Origin: Streptococcus oralis
Lineage (GTDB): Bacteria > Bacillota > Bacilli > Lactobacillales > Streptococcaceae
NCBI RefSeq assembly: GCF_023611505.1
Contig: NZ_CP097843.1
Coordinates: 930,001-994,000 of the forward strand
Length of the DNA stretch: 64,000 nt
Reading direction: 5' to 3'
The notes under the pieces are model-generated. The model made no database searches. It was not told the origin of the DNA and worked only from the letters and a program-made list of their open reading frames with translations. Within the stretch, counting starts at the first letter, position 1. Every line of letters starts with the position of its first letter. Shown piece after piece: positions 17,539 through 27,965 of this stretch. The position numbers and the translations under genes are program-made.

Positions 17539-19527
17539 ATGTTTCGATTGACCAATAAGTTAGCGGTTTCGAACTTAATTAAAAACCGCAAACTCTACTA
17601 TCCCTTTGCTTTAGCTGTTCTCTTAGCTGTGACCATCACTTATCTCTTTTACTCATTGACACTTAACCCTAATATTGTCAAGATTCGAGGGGGAGAAACT
17701 ATCTCTATGACGCTTGCTCTCGGTATGGTAGTTGTTACCATCGCTTCTGGAATTATTGTCCTTTATGCCAATAGTTTTGTCATGAAGAACCGTTCCAAAG
17801 AGCTGGGTATATATGGTATGCTGGGTCTTGAAAAGCGCCATTTGATCAGTATGGTTTTTAAGGAGCTTCTTATTTTTGGTTCCTTAACGCTGACAGCTGG
17901 TCTTGGCCTAGGAGCTCTCTTTGACAAGCTAATCTTTGCCCTTCTTCTGAAGTTGATGAAAATGAAGGTGGAGCTCGTTTCAACCTTCCAACCAATAGTC
18001 TTTATCCTAGTTCTTATCGTTTTTGGCGCTATTTTCCTAGGTTTGATTTTTATCAATGCCTTTCGCATAGCCCGCATGAATGCTCTTCAGCTCTCCCGTG
18101 AAAAAGCCAGTGGTGAGAAAAAAGGACGTTTCTTAGGTCTTCAAACCATTCTAGGTCTAATCAGTTTGGGAGCTGGTTATTATCTAGCAGTTACAGTTGA
18201 AAATCCACTTTCTGCCGTTCTGATTTTCTTTGTAGCAGTCTTGTTGGTAATTTTGGGAACTTATCTTCTCTTCAATGCAGGAATCACAGTTTTCCTACAA
18301 ATCTTGAAGAAAAACAAGCGTTACTATTACCAACCTAACAACATGATTTCCGTATCCAATCTCATTTTTCGTATGAAGAAAAATGCTGTTGGTCTAGCGA
18401 CGATTGCTATTCTCTCAACCATGGTCTTGGTGACTATGTCTGCTGCAACGAGTATCTTTAAAGGCTCTGAAACTTTCAAGAAAGTCATGAATCCACATGA
18501 TTTTGGAATTACAGGGCAGAATGTTGAAAAAGAAGACATAAATAAACTCCTAGACCAGTATGCTAGCGATAAAGGATTGACTGTCACAAAGAAAGAAGTC
18601 CTTACATACAGTAACTTTGGTGTGGCAAACCAAGAAGGTACGAAATTGACAATCTTTGAGAAAGGTCAAAATCGTGTTCAACCGAAAACTATTTTTATGG
18701 TCTTTGATCAAAAAGACTATGAGAATATGACGGGGCAAAAACTTGCACTTTCAGGTAAGGAAGTCGGATTGTTTACTAAAAACAAAGAACTTCAAGGACA
18801 GAAAGAACTGACTCTAAATGACCAGACCTATACAATAAAGGAAGAAATCAAAAAAGATTTTATTCTTGAACATGTCCCAAATCAGTACAATATTCTAACT
18901 TCGGACTATAACTATCTGGTTGTTCCTGACTTGAAAGCCTTTCTTGACCAGTATCCTAATTCTTCCATTTTTAATCAATACTACGGTGGTATGAACGTAA
19001 CGGCTAGCGAGGAAGAGCAGCTTAAAATTGCAGATGACTATTCAAAATTCGTCAACAACTTTAATAGAGAATTAAACAAAGAAGGAAGCTATGTTTACGG
19101 AAGTAATCTGGCTGATAGCAGTGCGCAGGTGAGTGCTCTCTTTGGTGGAGTCTTCTTTATCGGTATCTTCCTCTCTATCATCTTTATGGTAGGAACAGTA
19201 CTGGTTATTTACTACAAACAAATCTCTGAAGGTTATGAAGACCGTGAACGTTTCATCATTTTGCAAAAGGTCGGACTCGATCAAAAGCAAATCAAGCAAA
19301 CCATCAACAAACAGGTCCTAACTGTTTTCTTCCTCCCATTGCTCTTTGCTTTCCTACACCTTGCCTTTGCCTATCATATGCTTAGCCTCATTCTAAAAGT
19401 CATTGGGGTGCTAGATGCGACCATGATGTTGACTGTCACTTTGTCCATCTGTGCTATCTTCCTCATCGTCTATGTTTTAATCTTTATGATTACCTCAAGA
19501 AGTTATCGCAAGATTGTGCAAATGTAA
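17539..19527 (+). CDS. BceB-like ABC transporter permease
   Basis: A 662-residue membrane protein one base downstream of the ATPase stop. Hydrophobic segments are at about 20-40, 60-80, 105-135, 150-170, 200-220, 230-250, 285-305, and three at the C-terminus (about 545-570, 600-625, 635-655). Between spans seven and eight lies an external region of about 230 residues, the hallmark of BceB permeases that sense and remove peptide antibiotics. FtsX-type core motifs appear around residues 85-110 (RSKELGIYGMLGLEKRHL). The gene is intact and a terminator follows. Confidence 0.9.
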   Translation: MFRLTNKLAVSNLIKNRKLYYPFALAVLLAVTITYLFYSLTLNPNIVKIRGGETISMTLALGMVVVTIASGIIVLYANSFVMKNRSKELGIYGMLGLEKRHLISMVFKELLIFGSLTLTAGLGLGALFDKLIFALLLKLMKMKVELVSTFQPIVFILVLIVFGAIFLGLIFINAFRIARMNALQLSREKASGEKKGRFLGLQTILGLISLGAGYYLAVTVENPLSAVLIFFVAVLLVILGTYLLFNAGITVFLQILKKNKRYYYQPNNMISVSNLIFRMKKNAVGLATIAILSTMVLVTMSAATSIFKGSETFKKVMNPHDFGITGQNVEKEDINKLLDQYASDKGLTVTKKEVLTYSNFGVANQEGTKLTIFEKGQNRVQPKTIFMVFDQKDYENMTGQKLALSGKEVGLFTKNKELQGQKELTLNDQTYTIKEEIKKDFILEHVPNQYNILTSDYNYLVVPDLKAFLDQYPNSSIFNQYYGGMNVTASEEEQLKIADDYSKFVNNFNRELNKEGSYVYGSNLADSSAQVSALFGGVFFIGIFLSIIFMVGTVLVIYYKQISEGYEDRERFIILQKVGLDQKQIKQTINKQVLTVFFLPLLFAFLHLAFAYHMLSLILKVIGVLDATMMLTVTLSICAIFLIVYVLIFMITSRSYRKIVQM

Positions 19528-19532
19528 AAAAG

Positions 19533-19560
19533 ATACCTCGATGCTTGTCGAGGTATTTCT
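19533..19560 (+). terminator. Terminator of the BceAB-like operon
   Basis: ATACCTCGA-TGCTTG-TCGAGGTAT (19533-19557 region) with a preceding A-run and a following TTTCTTTT. It can serve the convergent VIT gene too. Confidence 0.82.
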
Positions 19561-19566
19561 TTTATC

Positions 19567-20262
19567 TTAAATACTAAAGAGTTGTCCCAAGAGGAAGGTT
19601 ACCCCCATGGTCAGAAGTCCGATACAGAGGTTACGGATCATGGCAGTTTTTGTAGGTGCCTTGCCTAGTTTAGCACTGGTATAGCCAGTGACGAGAAGGG
19701 AAAGCGCCACGATAAAAACAGTAGCAGGAATGCGATAATCACTTGGAAAGACAGTGATCGAAAGCATAGGAGGAAGACTTCCCAATACAAAGGCGATAAA
19801 GCTAGAGATGGCAGCATGCCAAGGATTGGTAAATTCTTCGTACTCGATACCGTATTTTTCCTCGACCAAGGCTTTGAGTGGATTTTTTAAAAAGGCCTTG
19901 TTGGTCAAGAGTTGGGCGGACGTTTCACACTCACCATTTTGAAGGTAAGCAGCATAGAGGGATTGTTTTGCAGATTCGATATCCTTATCCAAGAGCAACT
20001 GTTCTCTAGCAACAGCGGCTTCTTCCGTGTCTTTCTGAGTGGATACAGAGACATATTCGCCACCGGCCATAGAGAAAGCACCAGCGAGGATAGCAGCTAA
20101 ACCTGATAAAAAGATAATCCAGATATTGCTCGTCGCACTAGCAACACCGATAACGACTCCAGCGATGGAAATAATCCCATCATTGGCACCGAGAACACCC
20201 GCGCGCAGGATATTGAGTCGGCCTGCAAAGTTTGCATCAATTTCATGTTTTATTTCTGTCAT
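19567..20262 (-). CDS. VIT/CCC1-family membrane transporter
   Basis: A 231-residue protein. The start at 20262 (MTEIKHEIDAN) is chosen because the SD AAAGGAG ends 6 bases before it; ATG at 20268 touches the SD. The VIT family is recognisable from GRLNILRAGVLGANDGIIS, GAFSMAGGEYVSVSTQ and four to five membrane spans (about 25-45, 50-72, 145-165, 170-190, 205-228). Family members move iron or manganese out of the cytoplasm or into a compartment. The short cytoplasmic region between spans 2 and 3 contains acidic residues suited to metal binding. It is monocistronic, convergent with bceB. Confidence 0.88.
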   Translation of the reverse strand: MTEIKHEIDANFAGRLNILRAGVLGANDGIISIAGVVIGVASATSNIWIIFLSGLAAILAGAFSMAGGEYVSVSTQKDTEEAAVAREQLLLDKDIESAKQSLYAAYLQNGECETSAQLLTNKAFLKNPLKALVEEKYGIEYEEFTNPWHAAISSFIAFVLGSLPPMLSITVFPSDYRIPATVFIVALSLLVTGYTSAKLGKAPTKTAMIRNLCIGLLTMGVTFLLGQLFSI

Positions 20263-20419
20263 AGTCATCTCCTTTCTCTCCATTATAGAGAAAAGAGAAG
20301 GGGAATACAAACTTTTTAAACTATCTGAAAAAAGTTCTACGATTCTAATTTTTAGGCCTTTTGAAGTTTCTCCGAAAAAGTACTGCTATCCTACCGTACT
20401 GGACCTTTTTAAACTTATC

Positions 20420-20430
20420 TATGGTATAAT
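20420..20430 (+). promoter_or_regulatory. Extended -10 promoter of the HAD-HAD-ftsY operon
   Basis: TATGGTATAAT with the hexamer at 20425-20430. The leader to the first HAD gene is about 31-38 nt and contains TTGGAG and GAAGGA. Confidence 0.7.
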
Positions 20431-20467
20431 AGAAGATAGATTTATCAATTGGAGAATGAAGGATTTT

Positions 20468-21259
20468 ATGATTAAACTTGTAGCAACCGATATGGATGGA
20501 ACCTTTCTTGACGGAGAGGGGCGGTTTGATATGGAACGTCTCAAAAACGTACTTGTTTCCTACAAGGAAAAGGGGATTTATTTTGCAGTGGCTTCAGGTC
20601 GTGGTATTCTGTCCCTGAAAAAGTTGTTTGCGGATGTGCGTGATGAAGTGATTTTTATAGCTGAAAATGGGAGCTATGTTGAGTTTCATGGTGAGGATAT
20701 GTACGAGGCTACTATGTCTCGGGACTTTTACTTGAGCACTTTTGAAGCCTTAAAGAAATCGCCCTATTTTGATGAAAGAAAAATGCTCCTGACTGGGAAA
20801 AAAGCTTGTTATGTATTGGATACAGTGGATGAGACCTATCTCATGTTTAGCCGTCACTACAATGAAAACATTCAAAACGTAGCGAGTTTGGAAGATATCT
20901 CAGATGAGATTTTTAAATTTACCACGAACTTTACTGAAGAAACGATAGAAGCTGGAGAGTCCTGGGTCAACGAAAATGTTCCTGGTGTGAAAGCCATGAC
21001 AACTGGTTTTGAATCCATTGATATTGTCTTGGACTACGTTGATAAGGGTGTGGCTGTTGTTGAGTTATCCAAAAAACTTGGTCTAACCATGGATCAGGTT
21101 ATGGCGTTTGGAGATAATCTCAATGACCTTCACATGATGCAGGTTGTGGGACACCCAATCGCTCCTGAAAATGCGCGACCAGAGATTTTAGAATTAGCAG
21201 AAACAGTGATTGGCCACCATAAGGACCAGTCAGTGATGGCTTATATGGAGGGCTTATAA
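20468..21259 (+). CDS. Cof-type HAD hydrolase
   Basis: A 263-residue phosphatase of the Cof subfamily. Motif I is VATDMDGTFLDGEG (the first Asp is the nucleophile), motif II AVASGRG, and motif IV MAFGDNLNDLHMM. The cap domain in the middle suggests sugar-phosphate or nucleotide substrates, but the true substrate is unknown. The start at 20468 has the SD GAAGGA at good spacing; ATG at 20456 is an in-frame alternative. The stop shares a base with the next ATG (TAATG), so the two HAD genes are tightly coupled. Confidence 0.9.
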   Translation: MIKLVATDMDGTFLDGEGRFDMERLKNVLVSYKEKGIYFAVASGRGILSLKKLFADVRDEVIFIAENGSYVEFHGEDMYEATMSRDFYLSTFEALKKSPYFDERKMLLTGKKACYVLDTVDETYLMFSRHYNENIQNVASLEDISDEIFKFTTNFTEETIEAGESWVNENVPGVKAMTTGFESIDIVLDYVDKGVAVVELSKKLGLTMDQVMAFGDNLNDLHMMQVVGHPIAPENARPEILELAETVIGHHKDQSVMAYMEGL

Positions 21260-22077
21260 TGGCAGATATTAAATTGATTGCACTTGATTTGGACGGTACT
21301 TTGCTGACAACGGATAAAAAGCTGACAGATCGTACCAAGGCGGTCCTCAAAGCTGCGCGTGACCGTGGCATCAAGGTCGTACTGACAACGGGGCGTCCTC
21401 TGAAGGCTATGGATTTCTTTCTCCATGAGCTAGGGACTGACGGTCAGGAGGATGAGTACACCATCACCTTTAATGGTGGTCTAGTACAGAAAAATACAGG
21501 AGAGATTCTCGATAAAACAGTCTTTTCAATCGATGATGTGGCACGATTGTACGAGGAAACTGAAAAACTCGGACTTCCGTTAGATGCCATTTCAGAAGGT
21601 ACAGTCTATCAAATCCAGTCGGACCAAGAGAGTCTCTATGCTAAGTTCAACCCAGCCCTGACTTTCGTGCCTGTCGCTTTTGAAGATCTATCTAGTCAGA
21701 TGACGTATAATAAATGTGTGACTGCCTTTGCCCAAGAACCTTTGGATGCAGCGATTCAACAGATTTCTCCAGAATTGTTTGACCAATATGAGATTTTCAA
21801 ATCACGTGAAATGCTTCTGGAGTGGTCGCCTAAAAACGTCCATAAAGCTACTGGTCTTGCTAAGCTAATTGAGCACTTAGGTATTGACCAAAGTCAAGTT
21901 ATGGCTTGTGGGGACGAGGCCAATGACCTTTCCATGATTGAGTGGGCTGGTCTGGGGGTTGCCATGCAAAATGCAGTTCCAGCAGTTAAGGCAGTTGCCA
22001 ATGTGATTACCCCGATGACCAACGACGAGGAAGCCGTTGCTTGGGCTATCGAAGAATACGTGTTAAAGGAGAACTAG
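21259..22077 (+). CDS. Cof-type HAD hydrolase (YidA-like)
   Basis: A 272-residue paralogue-type HAD phosphatase: IALDLDGTLLTTDKKLT at the N-terminus, LTTGRP as motif II, a lysine in HKATGLAKLIEHLG as motif III, and MACGDEANDLSMIEW as motif IV. It resembles the YidA sugar phosphatase group, but the substrate cannot be read from sequence. It starts on the stop codon of the previous HAD gene and ends three bases before ftsY. Confidence 0.9.
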   Translation: MADIKLIALDLDGTLLTTDKKLTDRTKAVLKAARDRGIKVVLTTGRPLKAMDFFLHELGTDGQEDEYTITFNGGLVQKNTGEILDKTVFSIDDVARLYEETEKLGLPLDAISEGTVYQIQSDQESLYAKFNPALTFVPVAFEDLSSQMTYNKCVTAFAQEPLDAAIQQISPELFDQYEIFKSREMLLEWSPKNVHKATGLAKLIEHLGIDQSQVMACGDEANDLSMIEWAGLGVAMQNAVPAVKAVANVITPMTNDEEAVAWAIEEYVLKEN

Positions 22078-22080
22078 AAT

Positions 22081-23349
22081 ATGGGATTATTTGACCGTCT
22101 ATTCGGAAAAAAAGAAGAGCCGAAAATTGAAGATGTTGTAAAAGAAGCTCTGGAAAATCTTGATTTGTTAGAAGAGGTTGAAGAAAATCAAACGTCTATC
22201 AAAGAAACCCTTGCTCAAGAAGAACTTTCTCAGGTGTCTACAGAAGAAGTGGTTGAGTCAGAAACAGTTGAGGGAAGGGCTCAGGAAGAGGAGTTTGAGT
22301 TAGAAGCTGATGAGACAGAGCAAAGACAAGAGCCGGAAAAATTTCTAGAAGAAGAGAACCAAGAAACTGAAGAAGAACTAGCTTCTGAAGTAGTAGAAGA
22401 AGAAGAACTTCCTCAGGTTGAAGAAACCGTACAGGAAAAATATGACCGCAGTCTCAAGAAAACCCGTACGGGATTCGGTGCTCGCTTGAATGCCTTCTTT
22501 GCCAACTTCCGCTCTGTAGATGAAGAATTCTTCGAGGAATTAGAAGAATTGCTCATCATGAGTGACGTTGGTGTGCAGGTCGCTTCAAACTTAACAGAAG
22601 AACTACGCTATGAAGCCAAATTAGAAAACGCTAAAAAGCCTGACGCACTTCGCCGTGTCATTATCGAGAAATTGGTTGAGCTCTACGAAAAGGATGGCAA
22701 CTACGATGAACAAATCCATTTCCAAGATGGTTTGACAGTTATGCTCTTTGTTGGAGTCAATGGTGTTGGGAAAACAACTTCTATCGGGAAATTGGCTCAT
22801 CGTTACAAACAAGCTGGAAAGAAAGTCATGTTGGTTGCGGCAGATACCTTCCGTGCGGGTGCTGTGGCTCAGCTAGCTGAATGGGGTCGACGTGTGGATG
22901 TTCCTGTTGTGACGGGACCTGAAAAGGCTGATCCGGCTAGCGTCGTCTTTGACGGGATGGAACGTGCTGTAGCAGAAGGGATTGATATCCTTATGATTGA
23001 TACAGCAGGTCGTCTGCAAAATAAGGACAACCTTATGGCTGAGTTGGAAAAGATTGGTCGTATTATCAAGCGTGTCGTTCCTGAAGCACCTCATGAAACC
23101 TTCCTGGCACTTGATGCTTCAACTGGACAGAATGCCCTGGTACAAGCTAAGGAATTTTCTAAGATAACACCATTGACAGGAATTGTTTTGACAAAAATTG
23201 ACGGAACTGCCCGAGGTGGTGTTGTTCTGGCTATCCGCGAAGAACTCAATATCCCTGTGAAATTAATTGGTTTCGGTGAAAAAATCGATGATATCGGGGA
23301 ATTTAACTCAGAAAACTTTATGAAGGGTCTCTTAGAAGGCTTGATTTAA
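22081..23349 (+). CDS. ftsY: Signal recognition particle receptor FtsY
   Basis: A 422-residue GTPase that receives SRP-ribosome complexes at the membrane. The N-terminal domain (about residues 15-125) is very acidic (Glu/Gln rich), as is usual for FtsY. The NG domain follows with GVNGVGKTTSIGKLA (P-loop), DTFRAGAVAQL, DTAGRLQNKDNLM and TKIDGTARGG. The C-terminus GFGEKIDDIGEFN is conserved. It is the third gene of the HAD-HAD-ftsY transcript and ends at a strong terminator. Confidence 0.96.
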   Translation: MGLFDRLFGKKEEPKIEDVVKEALENLDLLEEVEENQTSIKETLAQEELSQVSTEEVVESETVEGRAQEEEFELEADETEQRQEPEKFLEEENQETEEELASEVVEEEELPQVEETVQEKYDRSLKKTRTGFGARLNAFFANFRSVDEEFFEELEELLIMSDVGVQVASNLTEELRYEAKLENAKKPDALRRVIIEKLVELYEKDGNYDEQIHFQDGLTVMLFVGVNGVGKTTSIGKLAHRYKQAGKKVMLVAADTFRAGAVAQLAEWGRRVDVPVVTGPEKADPASVVFDGMERAVAEGIDILMIDTAGRLQNKDNLMAELEKIGRIIKRVVPEAPHETFLALDASTGQNALVQAKEFSKITPLTGIVLTKIDGTARGGVVLAIREELNIPVKLIGFGEKIDDIGEFNSENFMKGLLEGLI

Positions 23350-23357
23350 TACAAAAT

Positions 23358-23392
23358 AAATATCCTGCAAGTCAATCTTGCAGGATATTTTT
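23358..23392. terminator. Bidirectional terminator between ftsY and zwf
   Basis: 14-bp perfect arms AAATATCCTGCAAG / CTTGCAGGATATTT with a 5-nt loop, between two convergent genes. Confidence 0.92.
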
Positions 23393-23393
23393 G

Positions 23394-24881
23394 CTATTCT
23401 AAACGGCCATCTTCACGATAGGCGATATCCGGTTGCCAGGTCCATTTGGCTCCATACTTTTCAAGTAAGTCAAAACTTGCTTGAGGTCCCATACTTCCGG
23501 CTTTATAGTCATGAAGTGGGGCACCATTTTCAGCCCAGAGCTCTTCGATACGGTCAATCAATTTCCAAGAAGCACTTACCTCATCCCAGTGGCTAAAGTT
23601 GGTTGAGTTGTTGTTCAAAACATCGTAGATTAATTTCTCGTATGGATCTGGTGAGGCGCCGGTAGCAGTAGCATCTGTACGGTAATCCAGAGAGCTTGGT
23701 GCCAAGTTAAATTCCTCACCGACTTGTTTACCATTGAGGCTGAGAGAGAATCCTTCAGTTGGTTGGATATAGATGGTCAAGATATTTGGAGCCAATGGTT
23801 CTCCGAAGATAGAGTCCATTTGCTTAAAGACGATATTGACATGAGTCCCTTTTTCTGTCAGGCGTTTACCAGTACGGAAGAAGAAAGGGACACCACGGAA
23901 GCGATCACTATCTACAAAGAAGGCACCAGACGCAAAGGTTTCTGTTGTAGATTCTGGGTCGACATTTGGTTCGCTTCGATAGGAAATGTATTTCATGCCA
24001 TCGATTTTACCAGAGCGATATTGACCACGGATAAACTGTTCTTTCAATTCTTCTTCAGTTGGATGATAGAGGTTTTTAAAGACCTTTATCTTTTCAGCAC
24101 GAATCTCATTCTTTGTAAAGCTAGCTGGTTTGTCCATGGCTAGAAGAGAGAGGAGTTGGAGAGTATGGTTTTGCACCATATCACGAAGAGCACCAGATTG
24201 ATCATAGTAGCCACCGCGTTCTTCAACACCCAAGCGTTCCGCAAAGGTAATCTGTACATTATCAATGTGCTCACGGTTCCAAACATTCTCAAAGATCATA
24301 TTGGCAAATCGAACCGCAAAGATACTTTGAATCATTTCTTTCCCTAGGTAATGGTCGATACGGTAGATTTGCTCTTCATCAAAGGCCGCAAGAAGATCTT
24401 CATTGAGTTTGCTAGCTGTTTCGTAGTCTGTACCAAATGGTTTCTCAACGATCAAGCGCTCAAAACCTTTGCCATCGACAATGTTTTCAGATTTGAGGTG
24501 CTTGGCAATGGTTCCAAAGAACTGGGGTGCCATAGACAAGAAGAAGAGCTTGTTGTGTTCAGCTTGGTATTGATCGTTAAGTTCGGCTTGTAATTGACGC
24601 AAAGCAATGTAATGTTCCGTATCATTCACATCATGGCTTTGATAGTAGAAGTGGCTAGCAAATTCTTGGGCTTGCTCGGTACTATCTGCCAAATCAAGGA
24701 TGGACTCGACAACTACAGATTCAAAATATTCCTTACTCCAAGGTCTACGAGCTGTTCCAATAACTGCGAAATGCTCAGAAAGATTGCCTGATTTATAGAG
24801 TCTGAAAAGGGAAGGGTAGAGTTTGCGTTTTGCTAAATCTCCACTCGCACCGAAAATTGTAACAATAACCTTTGATGACAT
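23394..24881 (-). CDS. zwf: Glucose-6-phosphate 1-dehydrogenase
   Basis: A 495-residue enzyme oxidising glucose-6-phosphate with NADP and opening the oxidative pentose phosphate path. The N-terminal dinucleotide motif is FGASGDLAKRKLYPS, the substrate-site signature is RIDHYLGKEM (about residues 177-186), and FRTGKRL occurs in the C-terminal domain. The length is normal. A candidate promoter on the minus strand is TATGATAAAAT about 70 bases upstream of the ATG. It stands alone between two terminators. Confidence 0.96.
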   Translation of the reverse strand: MSSKVIVTIFGASGDLAKRKLYPSLFRLYKSGNLSEHFAVIGTARRPWSKEYFESVVVESILDLADSTEQAQEFASHFYYQSHDVNDTEHYIALRQLQAELNDQYQAEHNKLFFLSMAPQFFGTIAKHLKSENIVDGKGFERLIVEKPFGTDYETASKLNEDLLAAFDEEQIYRIDHYLGKEMIQSIFAVRFANMIFENVWNREHIDNVQITFAERLGVEERGGYYDQSGALRDMVQNHTLQLLSLLAMDKPASFTKNEIRAEKIKVFKNLYHPTEEELKEQFIRGQYRSGKIDGMKYISYRSEPNVDPESTTETFASGAFFVDSDRFRGVPFFFRTGKRLTEKGTHVNIVFKQMDSIFGEPLAPNILTIYIQPTEGFSLSLNGKQVGEEFNLAPSSLDYRTDATATGASPDPYEKLIYDVLNNNSTNFSHWDEVSASWKLIDRIEELWAENGAPLHDYKAGSMGPQASFDLLEKYGAKWTWQPDIAYREDGRLE

Positions 24882-24995
24882 CTAGCTACCTAATTTCTAT
24901 ATTTTTTCCTAGTTGGACTAGGGATGAGATTTCCTCATTATCATAGTTTTTATTTTATCATAATTTTCAAAAAAAACAAAAAATCCAATACGCAA

Positions 24996-25027
24996 TAAAA
25001 AAAGTGTAAGGAGAACCTCACACTTTA
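24996..25027 (-). terminator. Terminator of the glutamine transporter operon
   Basis: On the minus strand AAAGTGTGAGG-TTCT-CCTTACACTTT (one mismatch), then a T-run. Confidence 0.8.
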
Positions 25028-25030
25028 GTT

Positions 25031-25771
25031 TTATACGTTTAAGACCTTGTCTAAAAATTCTTTTAGACGAGGGTGTTGCGGATTATCAAAGATTTGATCT
25101 GGTGTCCCATCTTCCAGGAATTCACCATCAGCCGTAAAGATAACACGGTTGGCCACCTGACGAGCAAATCCCATCTCATGGGTTACGATAATCATAGTCA
25201 TGCCTTGCTCTGCTAATTCCTTCATAACGTTTAGTACATCTCCGACCATCTCAGGGTCAAGAGCGGAAGTTGGTTCATCAAAGAGCATGATATCAGGATT
25301 CATGGCAAGTCCACGAGCGATAGCTACACGTTGTTTCTGACCACCTGAAAGACTATCTGGATTGGCATTAGCTTTATCTGCTAGTCCAACCTTTTCAAGC
25401 AACTCCATCCCCAATTTCTCAGCTTCTTCTTTGGTCATTCGTTTGTGTTCAATAGGAGCAAAAGTGATATTTTCTAGAACGGACATGTGAGGGAAGAGAT
25501 TGAAATGTTGGAAGACCATTCCAACGTTTTCGCGAACATGGTCGACATTGGTTGATTTGTCAGTCAAATCATAACCATTCACAGTGATGTGACCACTCGT
25601 TACCTCCTCTAGAAGGTTAAGGCTACGGAGGAAAGTGGATTTACCAGAACCGGAAGGGCCGATGATACAAACAACATCTCCTTCATAGAACTTAGTCGTA
25701 ATGCCTTTTAAAACTTCATTTTTTCCATAATACTTATGCAAATCATTTACATCAATTTTTAGTTTTGCCAT
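25031..25771 (-). CDS. glnQ: Polar amino-acid (glutamine-type) ABC transporter ATPase
   Basis: A 246-residue ATPase with Walker [16 protein letters not shown] (about residues 36-50), the signature [17 protein letters not shown], Walker [18 protein letters not shown] and the H-loop VTHEMGFA, the pattern of GlnQ/ArtP-type transporters. Its ATG shares a base with the stop of the upstream fused permease gene, so the two form one unit. It would drive uptake of glutamine/glutamate-like amino acids through that permease. The exact specificity is not decided by sequence. Confidence 0.92.
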   Translation of the reverse strand: MAKLKIDVNDLHKYYGKNEVLKGITTKFYEGDVVCIIGPSGSGKSTFLRSLNLLEEVTSGHITVNGYDLTDKSTNVDHVRENVGMVFQHFNLFPHMSVLENITFAPIEHKRMTKEEAEKLGMELLEKVGLADKANANPDSLSGGQKQRVAIARGLAMNPDIMLFDEPTSALDPEMVGDVLNVMKELAEQGMTMIIVTHEMGFARQVANRVIFTADGEFLEDGTPDQIFDNPQHPRLKEFLDKVLNV

Positions 25772-27936
25772 TAACGAATCCTCTTTTCTAAGCGTTTCGC
25801 TAGTCTAGTCAAAAGCGTGATAATTACAAGATAGAAGATAGCAAGAATTGCATACATCTTGAAACTTTGGTAGTTACGGGCGATGATAATCTTACCAGTT
25901 TGGAAAAGTTCCACTAAACCGATAGCAGATACAATGGTTGTATCTTTAAGAGCGATAACGAATTGGTTGACGAAGTTTGGCAACATCAATTTAGTCGCTT
26001 GTGGCAAGATAATCTTTCGCATGGTTTTTCCATAAGAGATACCAAGACTGCGGCTGGCTTCCATTTGCCCAACTGGAACAGCTTGAATCCCACCACGAAC
26101 GATTTCAGCGATATAAGCTGCCGCATTAAGTGAGAGGGCAATAGTACCAGCTACAAAGTCATTGATTGGACTTTGTTGGCCTGTAATCGACTCGATGAAG
26201 TTTGGAATACCCCAGAAGATGAATGCTGCAAGAATCATCAAGGGAATACCACGGATAACGTCAACGAAAATCTCAGAAATCAGACGAAGAGATTTGTATG
26301 GGCTAACGCTAAACATACCAAAGATAATCCCGATGACAATGGCAATTGCAAATGAAATAAGCGCTAGAGCAAGAGTGATTCCAAGTCCACTCAGAAGTTG
26401 TTTGTAGTTGTTTTGAAGCAAGCTCCAGATAGTTGTTTCGTCAACCGTACTTGTTGAGTCAGTTGAAGTTTCGCTAGCTAGATACTTGTCAAGAATTTTT
26501 TGGAATTCTCCGTTAGCTTTGAGGTTCGCAAGTCCGTTATTGAACATCTGGATCAATTCTGGATTTGTACCTTTTTTAACCGCAAAGGCTGTTTCACCGA
26601 TTGGAGTTCCAGCGATTGGCGTTTTCAATTTTTGACCTTGGCTGATAGAATATTTGAGAACTGGCTCATCATCCATCACGGCATCGATAGAGCCAGTATT
26701 CAGACTGTCATACATAGAAGCGCCATCTGCAAAGGTTTTAATCTTATAGCCGTATTTGCTTTGATTTTCAGTAAGGAAGGTTTGAGAAGCAGTCCCGTTT
26801 TTGACTCCGACAGTTTTATCCTTGAGGTCCTCATAAGATGCAATCGTGCTTGATTCTTTAACACCGAGAATCGTATTAGCTGTGTAGTATGATTCTGAGA
26901 AGTCAAAGGTTTCCTTACGAGCATCTGTTACAGACATACCAGCAATGATACCATCTGCTTGTCCTGCTTGAACAGCACTAATGGCTGCGTCAAATCCTGG
27001 GTTGGTAATCTCAATTTCAAAACCTTGATCTTTGGCAATGGCCTTGATGAGGTCCATATCAATACCGGTGTATTGATTGCTTGAATTTTGAAAAACGAAT
27101 GGGGCGAAAGATGAGTCGCTGGCAATAATGTACTTGCTTTTCACAGGAGTAGCTTTTTGTCCAGCAGCAGTAGTTGTTGTTGGGCTTGCCGTAGTTTTAG
27201 AAGCCGTCCACTTTTGGATGATTTGCTCCAAGCTACCATCCTTCTTCATTTGTGCTAGGGCTTCATTAAACTCGGTAACCAAGTATTCATACTTGCTCCC
27301 TTTCTTGACACCAAAAGCAAAGCTTCCAACAGCCTCACCATCCATATTGATGCTGAGATCTTGTCCTTGATTAATCGCATACTCAATAACAGGTTTATCA
27401 TCCATGATGGCATTTACAGCACCAGCACTTAGACTGTTATTCATCAAATCACCTGTATCAAAGGTTTTAATAGAGAAACCGTATTTATCTTTGATACTTT
27501 CGAGGAAGCGTTGAGCGGCAGTTCCGTTCTTAACTCCAACTGTTTTCCCGCTAAGTTCCTCATATTTGGTGATTTTATTCGCCTTTGTGGTAGCAATGAC
27601 AACTTTTGTATCATAATAGGTATCAGACATGGTAAAGACATTTTCACGTTCTTTTGTTTTTGTCATACCTGCCATAATGGCATCTGCTTGACCTGACTGC
27701 ACTGCATTTACAGCTGCATCAAAGCCAGGATAAGACATTTGGATGTTCCATCCTTTGATTTCTGCGACTTTATTGATAATATCAACATCAATTCCTTTAT
27801 AGGTTTGATCTGAATCTTTAAACTCAAAAGGCGCGTAAGCTGTATCAGACACAATCTTAACAGTATCAGCTTTTGCCATACCTAGTGAGAAAATGGGAAA
27901 TAAAATGAGCAAACATGCTAGTATTTTTTTCTTCAT
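25771..27936 (-). CDS. glnP: Glutamine-type ABC transporter: two fused substrate-binding domains plus permease
   Basis: A 721-residue fusion. The signal peptide is at residues 1-23 (ending in GMAKA). The first binding domain is about 24-245, the second about 268-490, and the BPD permease about 505-718 with the EAxxxG loop as [11 protein letters not shown]. The two binding domains are clearly paralogous: both contain [15 protein letters not shown] and MDD-P patterns. This is the GlnPQ design of lactic acid bacteria, where the two domains differ in affinity and specificity and deliver from the outer membrane face. It has a promoter with an extended -10 (27966-27976) and the SD AAAAGGAG. Confidence 0.92.
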   Translation of the reverse strand: MKKKILACLLILFPIFSLGMAKADTVKIVSDTAYAPFEFKDSDQTYKGIDVDIINKVAEIKGWNIQMSYPGFDAAVNAVQSGQADAIMAGMTKTKERENVFTMSDTYYDTKVVIATTKANKITKYEELSGKTVGVKNGTAAQRFLESIKDKYGFSIKTFDTGDLMNNSLSAGAVNAIMDDKPVIEYAINQGQDLSINMDGEAVGSFAFGVKKGSKYEYLVTEFNEALAQMKKDGSLEQIIQKWTASKTTASPTTTTAAGQKATPVKSKYIIASDSSFAPFVFQNSSNQYTGIDMDLIKAIAKDQGFEIEITNPGFDAAISAVQAGQADGIIAGMSVTDARKETFDFSESYYTANTILGVKESSTIASYEDLKDKTVGVKNGTASQTFLTENQSKYGYKIKTFADGASMYDSLNTGSIDAVMDDEPVLKYSISQGQKLKTPIAGTPIGETAFAVKKGTNPELIQMFNNGLANLKANGEFQKILDKYLASETSTDSTSTVDETTIWSLLQNNYKQLLSGLGITLALALISFAIAIVIGIIFGMFSVSPYKSLRLISEIFVDVIRGIPLMILAAFIFWGIPNFIESITGQQSPINDFVAGTIALSLNAAAYIAEIVRGGIQAVPVGQMEASRSLGISYGKTMRKIILPQATKLMLPNFVNQFVIALKDTTIVSAIGLVELFQTGKIIIARNYQSFKMYAILAIFYLVIITLLTRLAKRLEKRIR

Positions 27937-27965
27937 TTTTAGTCTCCTTTTCCGAATATTTTCTC

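Noticed and set aside
20039..20467. Long N-terminal extension of the first HAD protein
   Set aside because: It would be read across the VIT gene's complement and the promoter at 20420-20430; the start at 20468 fits the SD and the conserved N-terminus.
26460..27870. Internal repeat inside glnP as a recent duplication
   Set aside because: The two binding domains are the ancient paralogous pair of the GlnPQ family, well diverged, not a new event.
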